The translations under genes and the position numbers were made by a program. Under the pieces are notes generated by a model that saw only the letters and a list, made by a program, of their open reading frames with translations, ran no database searches and had not been told where the DNA came from. A stretch of DNA of 64,000 bases from Acetobacterium woodii DSM 1030 (GTDB taxonomy: Bacteria; Bacillota; Clostridia; Eubacteriales; Eubacteriaceae): NCBI RefSeq assembly GCF_000247605.1, contig NC_016894.1, positions 3,461,732 to 3,525,731 of the forward strand, given 5' to 3'. Every line of letters begins with the position of its first letter. Position 1 is the stretch's first letter. Positions 18,805 through 27,662 of this stretch are shown piece after piece.

Positions 18805-18972
18805 TTGTCAAAAAAGATAACGTCGTACCGACAATTGTTCGATCATGTTGTGTGCCTCAAGGCGAACAGTTGTCACGAAAAGACTATTTTCAACTAAAGC
18901 CTTGCTTGCAACTGTCCGAATTGCGTGCATACAACAGATTAACAATTGGTCGGTACAGTCGTTTATTGACAA
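18805..18972. repeat. family A palindromic repeat, full-length copy A3
   Basis: A 168-bp element with outer end TTGTCAAAAAAGATAACGTC on the left and AGTCGTTTATTGACAA on the right; the inner boundaries are GTACCGACAATTGTT (18825) and AACAATTGGTCGGTAC (18956). Beyond these, GCCATTG-(3)-AGGTTGTCAA and its complement extend the inverted repeat to 18792-18985. It lies within the operon between cbiK and cbiF, so the mRNA would carry a long hairpin. It is inverted relative to A4 and A5. Confidence 0.9.
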
Positions 18973-19007
18973 CCTCGTCAATGGCCAACAATGACCCTTG
19001 GTTTTTC

Positions 19008-19799
19008 CTACATTTCAGCAACTGCCTGCGCTTTTTTCAAGTGGTCTAAAAACATATCCTGAATGCCAGCGTATTCGCCCAGCCCTTCAAGGATACACTC
19101 AACCTTAAATCGTTCATCTTCTAACACGGTTTTCCAGGACTCTTCTTCATCACTGGCCATGTCATTGATGGCATGATCCCCGGCAACCAACATAAAGGGT
19201 GCCAAATAGATTTTTTTATATTTTTTTTCCTGTAATAAAGGAACAATATTTTCCAATTCCGGGAAACCTTCAACGGTTCCCACATAAACATCCTCATGTC
19301 CCTTCATTTTAAACATATAATCGAGGCAGGGATAAGTCGAGTTGGCATGATGATCACTGCCGTGACCCATATAAACCAAGGCCTCACCTTTTTTTAGTTT
19401 GGGCATTTGCTTCATCACGATATCAACGGTTTCTTCATAATCTTCGACCGTTGTTAACAATGGTCGCCCCAAGGTCAGGGATTCAAAATCTTTTTCAAAA
19501 GCCTTTAATTCTTTGAGGGTAATATCATATTCGTGGCCATTAATAATATGGGTGGTTTGACATAAAACGTGGGTGTATCCCGCTTCTTTTAGTTTTTTTA
19601 ATACGTCCCGGGGAATATCCACCTGTTCATTGTCTCTTTTTTTCAGTTTATTAATGATCATCCGGGATGTAAAGGCCCGATAGAAATCATGGTCCGGAAA
19701 CGCCTTTTTTAGTCGCATTTCCGTGGCCTCAATGGTTTTTTTGCGGGTCTCAGGGTAAGATGTACCAAAGCTGATAACCAATAATGCTTTTTTTTCCAT
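19008..19799 (-). CDS. cbiK: sirohydrochlorin cobaltochelatase, CbiK type
   Basis: This 263-residue class II chelatase starts with LLVISFGTSYPETRKKTIEA and has YMGHGSDHHANSTY (His146) and APFMLVAGDHAINDM (His209), the two metal-handling histidines of CbiK. It inserts cobalt into sirohydrochlorin early, the commitment to the anaerobic branch. The length fits CbiK rather than the short CbiX form. It follows hemL by 30 bases. Confidence 0.95.
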   Translation of the reverse strand: MEKKALLVISFGTSYPETRKKTIEATEMRLKKAFPDHDFYRAFTSRMIINKLKKRDNEQVDIPRDVLKKLKEAGYTHVLCQTTHIINGHEYDITLKELKAFEKDFESLTLGRPLLTTVEDYEETVDIVMKQMPKLKKGEALVYMGHGSDHHANSTYPCLDYMFKMKGHEDVYVGTVEGFPELENIVPLLQEKKYKKIYLAPFMLVAGDHAINDMASDEEESWKTVLEDERFKVECILEGLGEYAGIQDMFLDHLKKAQAVAEM

Positions 19800-19829
19800 T
19801 AAAAACTTCTCCTATTGTTATCTAATTTA

Positions 19830-21122
19830 TTATTTTACTAATTCTTTTAATGCCTGATAGTGATCGGCGATCGTTTTTTCAATATCCGCTTTGGTATGAG
19901 CGGCGGAAAGGAAAATTCCTTCGAATTGGGCGGGTGGCATCAGGTTGCCGGCATCGAGCATCGATTTAAAATATTTGGTATAAGCCTTGGTATCTGCTGT
20001 CATAACCGCTGCATAACCATCAATCGGAACATCGGTAAAAAAGCAGCAGGTCATCCCTTTAAAACGGACCATCTGCGCTTTAACCCCGGTTTTTTCGATA
20101 TTCGCTTTAAACCCGGCTTCTAAAAGTTTGGCTTTTTCTTCCATTTCTTGATAAACTTCGGGATGATCGCGCAAATAGGTCAGGGTGTTTAAACCCATTT
20201 TCATCGCAATTGGATTTCCCGATAAGGTTCCGGCCTGATAAACGCCACCAAGCGGAGCTACGGTTTCCATGATATCGCGACGGCCACCATAAGCCCCCAC
20301 CGGCATACCACCGCCAATGATCTTACCTAAGGTGGTCATATCCGGTGTGATTTCCAACACTTCCTGAGCTCCGCCATAAGCTAAGCGAAATCCGGTGATA
20401 ACTTCATCAAAAATCAGAACGGTTCCTGCCGCTTTGGTGATTTCCCGCAAACCTTTCATAAAATCCAGATCTGGTGGTACAACACCCATGTTGCCGGCAA
20501 CCGGTTCAACAATCACGGCGGCAATTTCGCCGGGATTCTCGTTAAAAAGTGCTTTGACACTGTCGAGATCATTATAAGTCGCTACTAAGGTATCCTGGGC
20601 GGTTCCCGGTGTCACTCCGGAACTGGTCGGCACACCAAAAGTTAATGTCCCGGAACCTGATTTAACCAGCAGTCCATCCGCATGACCATGGTAACAGCCT
20701 TCAAATTTAATAATTTTATTGCGCCCGGTAAAGCCGCGGGCGACTCGTAGCGCACTCATTGTCGCTTCGGTCCCGGAGCTGACCATGCGGACCAGTTCCA
20801 TCGACGGATAAGCTTCGGTAATCAGCTTGGCAACCTCGACTTCGATCGCGGTTGGCGCACCAAAGCTGGTGCCTTTTTGCAGGGCTTCCTGAATTCCGTC
20901 AAAATAAACCGGGGAAGCGTGGCCTAAAATAAGTGGTCCCCAGGAACAGATATAATCGGTATATTCGTTGCCATCAACATCATAAATTTTAGCGCCTTTG
21001 CCGTGATCAATAAAAACCGGTGCCATCTCTACCGACTTAAACGCCCGCACCGGACTGTTGACCCCACCGGGTATATATTTTTCGGCTTCTATAAATAGTT
21101 GTTCTGATTTTTCTCGCTTCAT
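19830..21122 (-). CDS. hemL: glutamate-1-semialdehyde 2,1-aminomutase
   Basis: This 430-residue PLP enzyme has PGGVNSPVRAFKSV, KFEGCYHGHADGLLVKSGSG and the cofactor lysine Lys267 in TTLGKIIGGGMPVGAYGG. It converts glutamate-1-semialdehyde to 5-aminolevulinate, the second step of the C5 route begun by HemA. A family B element separates it from hemB; otherwise it reads on in the same operon. Confidence 0.97.
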   Translation of the reverse strand: MKREKSEQLFIEAEKYIPGGVNSPVRAFKSVEMAPVFIDHGKGAKIYDVDGNEYTDYICSWGPLILGHASPVYFDGIQEALQKGTSFGAPTAIEVEVAKLITEAYPSMELVRMVSSGTEATMSALRVARGFTGRNKIIKFEGCYHGHADGLLVKSGSGTLTFGVPTSSGVTPGTAQDTLVATYNDLDSVKALFNENPGEIAAVIVEPVAGNMGVVPPDLDFMKGLREITKAAGTVLIFDEVITGFRLAYGGAQEVLEITPDMTTLGKIIGGGMPVGAYGGRRDIMETVAPLGGVYQAGTLSGNPIAMKMGLNTLTYLRDHPEVYQEMEEKAKLLEAGFKANIEKTGVKAQMVRFKGMTCCFFTDVPIDGYAAVMTADTKAYTKYFKSMLDAGNLMPPAQFEGIFLSAAHTKADIEKTIADHYQALKELVK

Positions 21123-21147
21123 AATATCTCCTATAATAATTCATTTA

Positions 21148-21317
21148 TAAGCAATTGCGAAAGTACCATGAGCTTTGAGTTCAGTTTCGCACGAAACAAT
21201 TTCTACACTGTACAGCGGACAGTTCAAAGAACTGTTCGCCTACACGTTACGAAATTGTTTGTGGAAACTGTGCACAAAGCAACCGTTGTTCGATGTTTTT
21301 TAATTTCGCAATTACCT
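21148..21317. repeat. family B MITE-like element, copy B1
   Basis: About 170 bp with terminal inverted repeats GCAATTGCGAAA and its partner TTTCGCAATTACC. Flanking direct repeats ATAATTCATTTA (21136-21147) and ATAATTTATTTA (21318-21329) look like a 12-bp target duplication. The interior carries CGGACAGTTCAAAGAACTGTTCG as a central hairpin. No coding capacity is apparent. It is inserted between hemB and hemL inside the operon. Confidence 0.85.
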
Positions 21318-21364
21318 ATAATTTATTTACGTTACCTCATCCCGCGGTATTAGCCCGTTGCGGT

Positions 21365-22330
21365 TTACTGATATTCTTTTAGCATGACCTGGAGTTCTTT
21401 GGCAAAATAAGTGATGATGATATCGGCACCCGCGCGTTTGATACAAATCAAGCTTTCAAAAATCGCCCGGCGATCCATCAAACCCGAATCAACGGCATTT
21501 TTTATCATCGCATATTCGCCGCTGACCTGATATGCCGCCATCGGCAAATAGGAAAGTTCTTTGCCTTTGACAATAATATCCAGATAAGGCATCGCCGGTT
21601 TAACCATCACAATGTCGGCCCCTTCTTCAATGTCCAAAACGGTCTCTTTTAAGGCTTCGCGGGCATTGGCCGGGTCCATCTGATAACTGCGGCGATCGCC
21701 AAAAGCAGGAGCCGAGTTGGCTGCATCCCGGAAAGGGCCATAAAAACTGGAAGCAAACTTGGCTGAATAAGCCATAATCGGGATCGCTTCATAACCGGCC
21801 TGATTAAGCGTTTCGCGCATATGACCAATTCGACCGTCCATCATATCCGAAGGCGCGACCATATCAGCGCCGGCTTTTACATGGCTTAACGCTGTTTTAC
21901 TTAAGGTTTCCAATGATTTCTGTCGCTGGATTTCGCCATTTTCTTCAAAGAAACAGCAATGTCCGTCACTTTTGTATTCACACAAACAAACATCGGTAAT
22001 GACATACATCTCCGGATCAACTTTTTTAATCACCCGGATCGCTTCCTGCACCAATCCGGTTTCAACAAACGCTGGCGTTGCTTCTGAATCTTTTTCATCG
22101 GGAACGCCAAACAAAATCACATAACGGATGCCTAATTCTTTCAGTGCCTGGGTTTCAGCTCCCAGCATATCCAATGACAAATGGTATTGCTCTTTCATCG
22201 AACCGATTTCCCGGCGCACGCCTTGTCCATCAACGATAAACAGCGGATAAACCACATCATTCATTGACAACTGCGTTTCTCTAATCAGATTTCTAATGGC
22301 TGTATTTTTTCGTAATCGTGTTGGTAGCAT
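21365..22330 (-). CDS. hemB: porphobilinogen synthase (5-aminolevulinate dehydratase)
   Basis: This 321-residue enzyme has the catalytic lysines Lys191 (AYSAKFASSFYGPFRDA) and Lys244 (DIVMVKPAMPYLD). It also has the zinc-type cysteine cluster TDVCLCEYKSDGHC (Cys115, 117, 125). It condenses two 5-aminolevulinates to porphobilinogen. The Cys cluster marks it as Zn-dependent. It follows the triple fusion gene by 17 bases. Confidence 0.97.
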   Translation of the reverse strand: MLPTRLRKNTAIRNLIRETQLSMNDVVYPLFIVDGQGVRREIGSMKEQYHLSLDMLGAETQALKELGIRYVILFGVPDEKDSEATPAFVETGLVQEAIRVIKKVDPEMYVITDVCLCEYKSDGHCCFFEENGEIQRQKSLETLSKTALSHVKAGADMVAPSDMMDGRIGHMRETLNQAGYEAIPIMAYSAKFASSFYGPFRDAANSAPAFGDRRSYQMDPANAREALKETVLDIEEGADIVMVKPAMPYLDIIVKGKELSYLPMAAYQVSGEYAMIKNAVDSGLMDRRAIFESLICIKRAGADIIITYFAKELQVMLKEYQ

Positions 22331-22347
22331 CTCGCTTACCTCCTCAT

Positions 22348-24765
22348 TTATTTCTGGCTATCCTTCAAAATGGCATCTACGATACCTTGAATCGTATAGG
22401 GTTCGGCTTCGATATTGACATTAATGCCCAATTCGCGACATTTTTTTGAGGTTTGAGGCCCGATCGAAACCGCTTTTGCGGTATTAATCGCATCGATATG
22501 CTCGGCACCGATTTTGTCGACAAAAAATTGTACCGTCGTCGAACTGGTAAAGGTAATATAGTCAATCTTTTGGGCTTCAAGCATTTCTAACGGATTCTCT
22601 GTCGCATGATCTTCACGAACGGTTTCATAGGTTTGAACCTCATCGACCGGACAAATTTTAGATAATTCTTCAACCACATAAATTCGGGCATTTTTAGACC
22701 GCGGAATCAGCACCCGCGAATTTTTATTCAGTAGTGGTGCTAAACCGTTAACCAATTCTTCCCCGACGTATTTATCGGGTACAAAATCGGCCCGAAGACA
22801 CCGTTGCTGCAATGCCTTTTTAGTTCCTTCGCCGATTGCCGTAATATGGAGCTTGCCAAAAGCTCTGGCATCCTTACCGCAGCGAGTTAAAGAATCAAAA
22901 AATATTTCCACCCCATTGATGCTGGTAAAAATAATATGACTATAATCCGAAAGAACGTCTACCTTTTGATCACAGGCGGCTTCATTAATCGGGATGATTC
23001 GAATGGTCGGAAATTCAATCGCGTTGCCGCCCAGTTCATTGATTTTTTCAACCATCTGAGAACTTTGTTCCCGTGAACGCGTGACGATGATGTTTTTTCC
23101 GAACAATGGTTTTTGATCAAAGAACCGCAGTTTTTGACGTTTATTAACGACTTCCCCAACCACAATCAGGCTCGGTGCGGTAATTTTTTCATTTGTTGCG
23201 ATCTCATAAATGGTTTTTAAATTACCCGTGACTACCCGTTGATAGGGGGTTGACGCACGATGCACCACGGCTACCGGCATGTCTGGGTTCATTCCATTTT
23301 TTACCAGTTCCGCGCAAATCTTTTCGAGGTTTTTGACACCCATTAAAAATACGATCGTACCTTTAAGTTTGCCCAAAACCGGCCAATCCAAATCAGATGA
23401 GCCGTCATAGGCATTGGATTTTAAATGCCCGGTGATGACATGAAACGAGGATACACAATCACGATGCGTAATCGGAATTCCGGCATAAGCTAACCCGCCG
23501 ATAACCGAGGTAATTCCGGGAATCACTTCAAAAGGTACGCCGGCATCATAGAGATCTTCGCCTTCTTCACCGCCGCGACCAAAGACATAAGGGTCGCCGC
23601 CTTTTAACCGCAACACCAGCTTGCCCTCCTGCCCTTTTTTGACCAACAGGGCATTAATATCTTCCTGACGCATGGCATGGTTTCCAGCCCGTTTACCAAC
23701 GTAGATAATTTCAGCATCAGCTCTGGCATCATTAATAAATCGTTCGTTTACCAAGGCATCGTAAACCACCACATCCGCTTTTTCTAAGATTTCTCTGGCT
23801 TTAACCGTTAACAAGCCGGGATCGCCGCAACCGCCGCCGGCCAGATAAACTTTTCCCGTTTGTTGATGGACTGCTGCATAACATTTTTTTGCTAATTGTT
23901 TCCCCAAATTTTCTGCCTCCTCCGGCGAGCCTTCAATTGACTGGGTGACCACTCGACTGCCATCTTCTAATCCGTATAATCCATATAAAACAATGGTTTG
24001 ATCTTTAATTTCACAAAACGCCCCCACCGGGATATGACAACTGCCATTCAAGGTTTCTAAAAAACTGCGTTCTGCTTGCATTTGAATGCGCGTATTCTTG
24101 TCACTGATTGCTGCCATTAATTCTTTTACCTGTTGATTATCAGCCCGAATTTCGACTGCCAAAATCCCCTGAGCCGGGGCCGGAACAAACATGTTTTCTG
24201 GTAAACTGACAGTCTGATAAGCGCTATCCTCGAAACGCCCGATGCGTTTTAAACCGGCCGCCGCCAGCACAATGCCATCTAATTTCTGTTCTTGCATTTT
24301 TCGAATCCGGGTATCGATATTACCCCGAATTCCGATCAATTCGATATCTGGTCTTAATTTTTTAATCTGACAAATTCGTCGTTTGCTACCCGTCGCCACC
24401 ACTGCTCCTTCGGGTAACTCCTCCAGTGAGCTAATATGATGGGGGGTCAGCAGGACATCTCGGGGATCTTCCCGAATCGTCGGAACCGTCAGGACTAAAC
24501 CTTCCGGTAATTTTGACGGCATATCCTTCATACTATGAATAGCCATATGAATCTCACCTGATAACAACGCATCTTCCAACTCTTTGGTGAATAATCCTTT
24601 ATCGCCAATTTTATCGAGTGGTTTATCCTGAACCAGATCGCCTTTAGTTTTGATAATCACCATTTCGAAATTTATCTGCGGATGTGCTTTAGCCAATACG
24701 TCAATTAACCACTGGCTTTGGGTTCGGGCCAGCATGCTGCCCCTGGTTCCAACTTTAATCTTCAT
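22348..24765 (-). CDS. hemC-cobA-hemD: trifunctional HemC-CobA-HemD fusion
   Basis: This single 805-residue frame holds three enzymes. Residues 1-300 are hydroxymethylbilane synthase (TRGSMLARTQS, GDKGLFTKELE, and the dipyrromethane-binding Cys243 in NGSCHIPVGAF). Residues 301-545 are uroporphyrinogen-III C-methyltransferase (VYLAGGGCGDPGLLT, LRLKGGDPYVFGRGGEE, VIPGITSVIGGLAYAGIP). Residues 550-805 are uroporphyrinogen-III synthase (IIVTRSREQSSQM, ITFTSSTTVQFF). Together they take porphobilinogen to precorrin-2 in one chain. CobA-HemD fusions are known in clostridia; joining HemC in front is less usual. No internal stop or frameshift is seen. Confidence 0.95.
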   Translation of the reverse strand: MKIKVGTRGSMLARTQSQWLIDVLAKAHPQINFEMVIIKTKGDLVQDKPLDKIGDKGLFTKELEDALLSGEIHMAIHSMKDMPSKLPEGLVLTVPTIREDPRDVLLTPHHISSLEELPEGAVVATGSKRRICQIKKLRPDIELIGIRGNIDTRIRKMQEQKLDGIVLAAAGLKRIGRFEDSAYQTVSLPENMFVPAPAQGILAVEIRADNQQVKELMAAISDKNTRIQMQAERSFLETLNGSCHIPVGAFCEIKDQTIVLYGLYGLEDGSRVVTQSIEGSPEEAENLGKQLAKKCYAAVHQQTGKVYLAGGGCGDPGLLTVKAREILEKADVVVYDALVNERFINDARADAEIIYVGKRAGNHAMRQEDINALLVKKGQEGKLVLRLKGGDPYVFGRGGEEGEDLYDAGVPFEVIPGITSVIGGLAYAGIPITHRDCVSSFHVITGHLKSNAYDGSSDLDWPVLGKLKGTIVFLMGVKNLEKICAELVKNGMNPDMPVAVVHRASTPYQRVVTGNLKTIYEIATNEKITAPSLIVVGEVVNKRQKLRFFDQKPLFGKNIIVTRSREQSSQMVEKINELGGNAIEFPTIRIIPINEAACDQKVDVLSDYSHIIFTSINGVEIFFDSLTRCGKDARAFGKLHITAIGEGTKKALQQRCLRADFVPDKYVGEELVNGLAPLLNKNSRVLIPRSKNARIYVVEELSKICPVDEVQTYETVREDHATENPLEMLEAQKIDYITFTSSTTVQFFVDKIGAEHIDAINTAKAVSIGPQTSKKCRELGINVNIEAEPYTIQGIVDAILKDSQK

Positions 24766-24836
24766 TTATTGTCTCTCCCATTCATCTCATGTCCTGGTTT
24801 TGCAGAATTTTTCCACAAAACGTTCTGCTCTCATTT

Positions 24837-25475
24837 TTAGCTATCACAATTTCCGGTAACGTCTTTGTTTATTTCTGGAATCGGAAATTTAATTGCTTCA
24901 AGTTTTTCTTTTAGGGTTGCGTTGGAATCGCCAGCTATTGCTTTCAGCCGTTCCGTTTTTTCAAAACCGGATCCCTCGCCCGCTAAAATGGCTTCGCGCA
25001 GCAATCGCAATAACGCCGTTTTTTCGGTATAACTGTGGTCGTAACGATCACTTAATTCCGCCATAATACTTTTCGTTAAAAACGGGCTGGCCCCTTCGGT
25101 GCATACTGATAGGGTTAAATCGCCGCGGCGAATGACACTGGGAAAAATGAAATCGGAATGATCCGGATCATCAACCCGATTGCACACTATCTTGAGCGTT
25201 TCACAATCCCTTTTAATCTGTTCGTTGACCACTCGACTATCGGTAGCCGCAACCACCAGATCGATGCCCTTGAGATAATCAATTTGATAAACCGCCTGAA
25301 TCCGGGTTAATCGCTTGTCTTCAGCACGTATCAACGCCGCTGAAAAATCAGGGCTCACTGACGTCACCCACATCCCGCTTTCCAGTAGTTTTAAAATTCG
25401 ACGATAAGCAACCTTGCCACCTCCGACAACCAGCGCTTTCTGATCCTGCAAATTAAACAGCAGAGGTGTCATCAT
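24837..25475 (-). CDS. precorrin-2 dehydrogenase (siroheme synthase N-terminal type)
   Basis: This 212-residue protein matches the CysG N-terminal / Met8 / SirC family: MTPLLFNLQDQKALVVGGGKVAYRR (NAD-binding GGGKVA), VVAATDSRVVNEQI, CNRVDDPDHSDFIFPSVI and GDLTLSVCTEGASP. It oxidises precorrin-2 to sirohydrochlorin, the CbiK substrate. A second activity, metal insertion, exists in some homologues but is made unnecessary here by cbiK. The start lies 23 bases inside the end of hemA, implying translational coupling. Confidence 0.92.
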   Translation of the reverse strand: MMTPLLFNLQDQKALVVGGGKVAYRRILKLLESGMWVTSVSPDFSAALIRAEDKRLTRIQAVYQIDYLKGIDLVVAATDSRVVNEQIKRDCETLKIVCNRVDDPDHSDFIFPSVIRRGDLTLSVCTEGASPFLTKSIMAELSDRYDHSYTEKTALLRLLREAILAGEGSGFEKTERLKAIAGDSNATLKEKLEAIKFPIPEINKDVTGNCDS

Positions 25476-26745
25476 TTTTTTGTTCTCCCACGATCACTTT
25501 TTCATTGATTCTCGGGAACAGGTAGGTCACGGTTTTTTCGATCCCAATGATTTCCGCTTCATTATCCAATGATTTTAATTGTTTGATCGGCGGCATCACC
25601 ATTTCTCTAAATTTAGATCGGATCACCTTGCTTAAATAAAGTTCTTCTTTTTCATTCAAATTTAAATGACCGCAGAGGTTTTCGATGGTTTCTTCCGCCA
25701 AATGTCGGGAGGTTTCGTTTAAATCCCGAACCATGTTATCAACCTTGGCATGGGTAATCCAGGCGAGCAGTCCATCGATTTCATGCTGAATTTCGAGGGC
25801 TATTTTCTTGGCCACCTTCATTCGATAAGCCATTTTTTCGTCCATTATATCTTTAAAATGATCAATCGTTAACAGTTCCACCATGGGCAAATCGCCAACG
25901 GCTTCTTCAACATCTCTTGGTAATGCCAAGTCAATGATGGTCAGCGGTTTCGTTAATGGTTTCATTTCCTCGGCTTTTAAAATAACATGCGGCGAGGCCG
26001 TCGCGGTAATAATGACATCCATTTGAGGAATCACTTGATACCGATTTTCATAATGAATCATTTGGACGTTCTCGTGAATTGCTTGACATTCATGCATATT
26101 ATGAAAGGTCCGGTTAGTCATAAAGGGATTTTGAAAACCTTCGGCCTTCATATACCGTAGCGCCAGGATGCCCATTTTCCCAGAGCCAATAATGAGGATT
26201 TTTTTATCGCCATAATCGTCGGGATATTTACGTTTAATATATTTCACCGCCGTTGAGCTGAGTGACAACGGGGTTTCTGAAATTTTATATTCGGTTTTAA
26301 CTTTTTTGGTAAAGGTAATCGCTTCCCGAAACATTTTTGTCAGATATTTTCCGCAGCCATTAATGGCCTGGGATTTTTCCAGGGCATCTTTTACCTGCCC
26401 CAAGATCTGATCTTCCCCTAAAATCATCGAATCAAGTCCGGTCACTACCTCATAGAGATGAACCATCGCATCGCGTTCTTTTTTAAGAAAAAGATACGGT
26501 GCCAGTTCCGCTGATTTCTCGTTGAGATAAAACTCAACTAAAATTTCCCCGGCCGCATCTTGATTTCGAGTCGATACGTAAATCTCACTGCGGTTACAGG
26601 TTGACAAAATAATCACTTCGGCGATATCATCTTCTTTTAATAACCGCTGAATGCCTTCATTTAACGTCCGATGAATAAAAGCCCCTTTCTCTCTAATTTC
26701 CAGGGGTGTATCTTTATGGTTAATTCCCACTACAACGAGTTTCAT
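25453..26745 (-). CDS. hemA: glutamyl-tRNA reductase
   Basis: This 430-residue protein has the conserved start VVGINHKDTPLEIREK, catalytic Cys in ILSTCNRSEIYV (about residue 50), ITGLDSMILGEDQILGQ-like sequence (VVTGLDSMILGEDQI) and the NADPH site LIIGSGKMGILALRYMKAEG. It reduces glutamyl-tRNA to glutamate-1-semialdehyde and commits the cell to tetrapyrrole synthesis. AAAGGAGG precedes the ATG. A 440-base leader containing a cobalamin riboswitch, two terminator hairpins and a small ORF lies upstream. Confidence 0.97.
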   Translation of the reverse strand: MKLVVVGINHKDTPLEIREKGAFIHRTLNEGIQRLLKEDDIAEVIILSTCNRSEIYVSTRNQDAAGEILVEFYLNEKSAELAPYLFLKKERDAMVHLYEVVTGLDSMILGEDQILGQVKDALEKSQAINGCGKYLTKMFREAITFTKKVKTEYKISETPLSLSSTAVKYIKRKYPDDYGDKKILIIGSGKMGILALRYMKAEGFQNPFMTNRTFHNMHECQAIHENVQMIHYENRYQVIPQMDVIITATASPHVILKAEEMKPLTKPLTIIDLALPRDVEEAVGDLPMVELLTIDHFKDIMDEKMAYRMKVAKKIALEIQHEIDGLLAWITHAKVDNMVRDLNETSRHLAEETIENLCGHLNLNEKEELYLSKVIRSKFREMVMPPIKQLKSLDNEAEIIGIEKTVTYLFPRINEKVIVGEQKNDDTSAV

Positions 26746-26871
26746 TCGTCTATAACCTCCTTTTTCCGATTCCGAACCACTTTTTCTCAGACCATAACAC
26801 TTCGGAACCCTTTAATCTCAGGCATTGTTCCCATCCAAACAGAAATTTTTGCCGCCACCTATCATAACACC

Positions 26872-26897
26872 AAAAACCCCTGTTATATACAGGGGTT
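26872..26897 (-). terminator. second terminator in the hemA leader
   Basis: On the minus strand, AACCCCTGT-(5)-ACAGGGGTT is followed by TTT. The hairpin begins at the stop codon of the 33-codon ORF. It lies 127 bases before hemA, so transcripts must read through it or restart beyond it to express the operon. Confidence 0.7.
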
Positions 26898-26998
26898 CAT
26901 TTAGATAAAACAGAAATAAACATACTCAATGAAACCACTACCGTTCCCGTAAGATTAACATTGCAAAGTCTATTTGAATAGGGAAAACGATCAATCAT
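26897..26998 (-). CDS. 33-residue ORF in the riboswitch-hemA leader
   Basis: The ATG at 26998 has AAGGAGA seven bases upstream, and the frame runs 33 codons to TGA. The product starts MIDRFPYSN and carries a hydrophobic stretch LTGTVVVSLSMFISVL that could form one membrane helix. It lies after the riboswitch terminator and its stop abuts a second terminator, so it looks like an independent cistron made when the riboswitch permits read-through. It could be a leader peptide that controls the second terminator, or a small membrane protein. I recognise no homologue. Confidence 0.5.
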   Translation of the reverse strand: MIDRFPYSNRLCNVNLTGTVVVSLSMFISVLSK

Positions 26999-27037
26999 CC
27001 TGGTCTCCTTGTAACCTCCGTTTATTATCACAATTTC

Positions 27038-27083
27038 TCGAAAAAAAACCTTCTCCCCACATTACGATGGGAAAAAGGTTAAA
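27038..27083 (-). terminator. expression-platform terminator of the hemA riboswitch
   Basis: On the minus strand, AACCTTTTTCCCA pairs with TGGGGAGAAGGTT and is followed by a run of eight T. It lies about 100 bases after the aptamer, the expected place for B12-dependent transcription termination. Confidence 0.8.
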
Positions 27084-27183
27084 GCACTATATGTATCCAA
27101 CAATTCTTACGATATCAACATGAGAATCAATTTTTTTATGTTACTAACTTCCCTTTTCCCTGGAAGGACATTTTAGCACATCA

Positions 27184-27338
27184 TTCTAGTAGGTTTCCTG
27201 ACTTATAGCTGATATTCTCCTAGCCTTCCCAAGCATAACACCCAGTGACATAATAAGGAGACTTAACTAATTACAGTGACCGGATCGTTCTGGATTCTAA
27301 CCAGATTCCCTCAATGAAATTATTCATCCTAAATGATT
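27184..27338 (-). promoter_or_regulatory. cobalamin riboswitch of the hem/cbi operon
   Basis: Read on the minus strand, the segment has the order of a cobalamin aptamer: GATCCGGTCACTGTAATT, then GTCACTGGGTG, then GGGAAGGCTAGGAG, and finally the B12 box AAGTCAGGAAACCTA (27189-27207). Ends TTAGG / CCTA pair as P1. A TATAAT-like -10 (27368-27373) lies just upstream, with no clear -35. It controls the operon beginning with the small ORF and hemA. The gap 27374-27662 shows no other gene. Confidence 0.92.
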
Positions 27339-27662
27339 TTTTACATTTCGTATTTAATTGTGTTTATATTATAACACTTATACGATAAAAGTACAGGTTT
27401 TTTTGAATGCTTTTAATGTTATTAATCTTCTTTTTCATTTTTGAATTTACCAATTTCGAAATCAAAACTTTCCGTCTGGACAACCACCTTTTTATTTTAT
27501 TAAACCGTTCAAACCGCAATCATTCTTTTTTTGGTCCGCTTATTTTTGATTTGTTTTACTAATTTATCTTGGTAACTATCGCAATCTTTTACATAAAATG
27601 CTACAATAAAGTAAGCTAATTTAATCGCGTAACCATTATGAATTGAAGAAGAGGTATCACTA

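Noticed and set aside
19008-19799. CbiX instead of CbiK
   Set aside because: CbiX proteins are shorter or have a different histidine arrangement; length and the VYMGHGSDHHANSTY motif fit CbiK.
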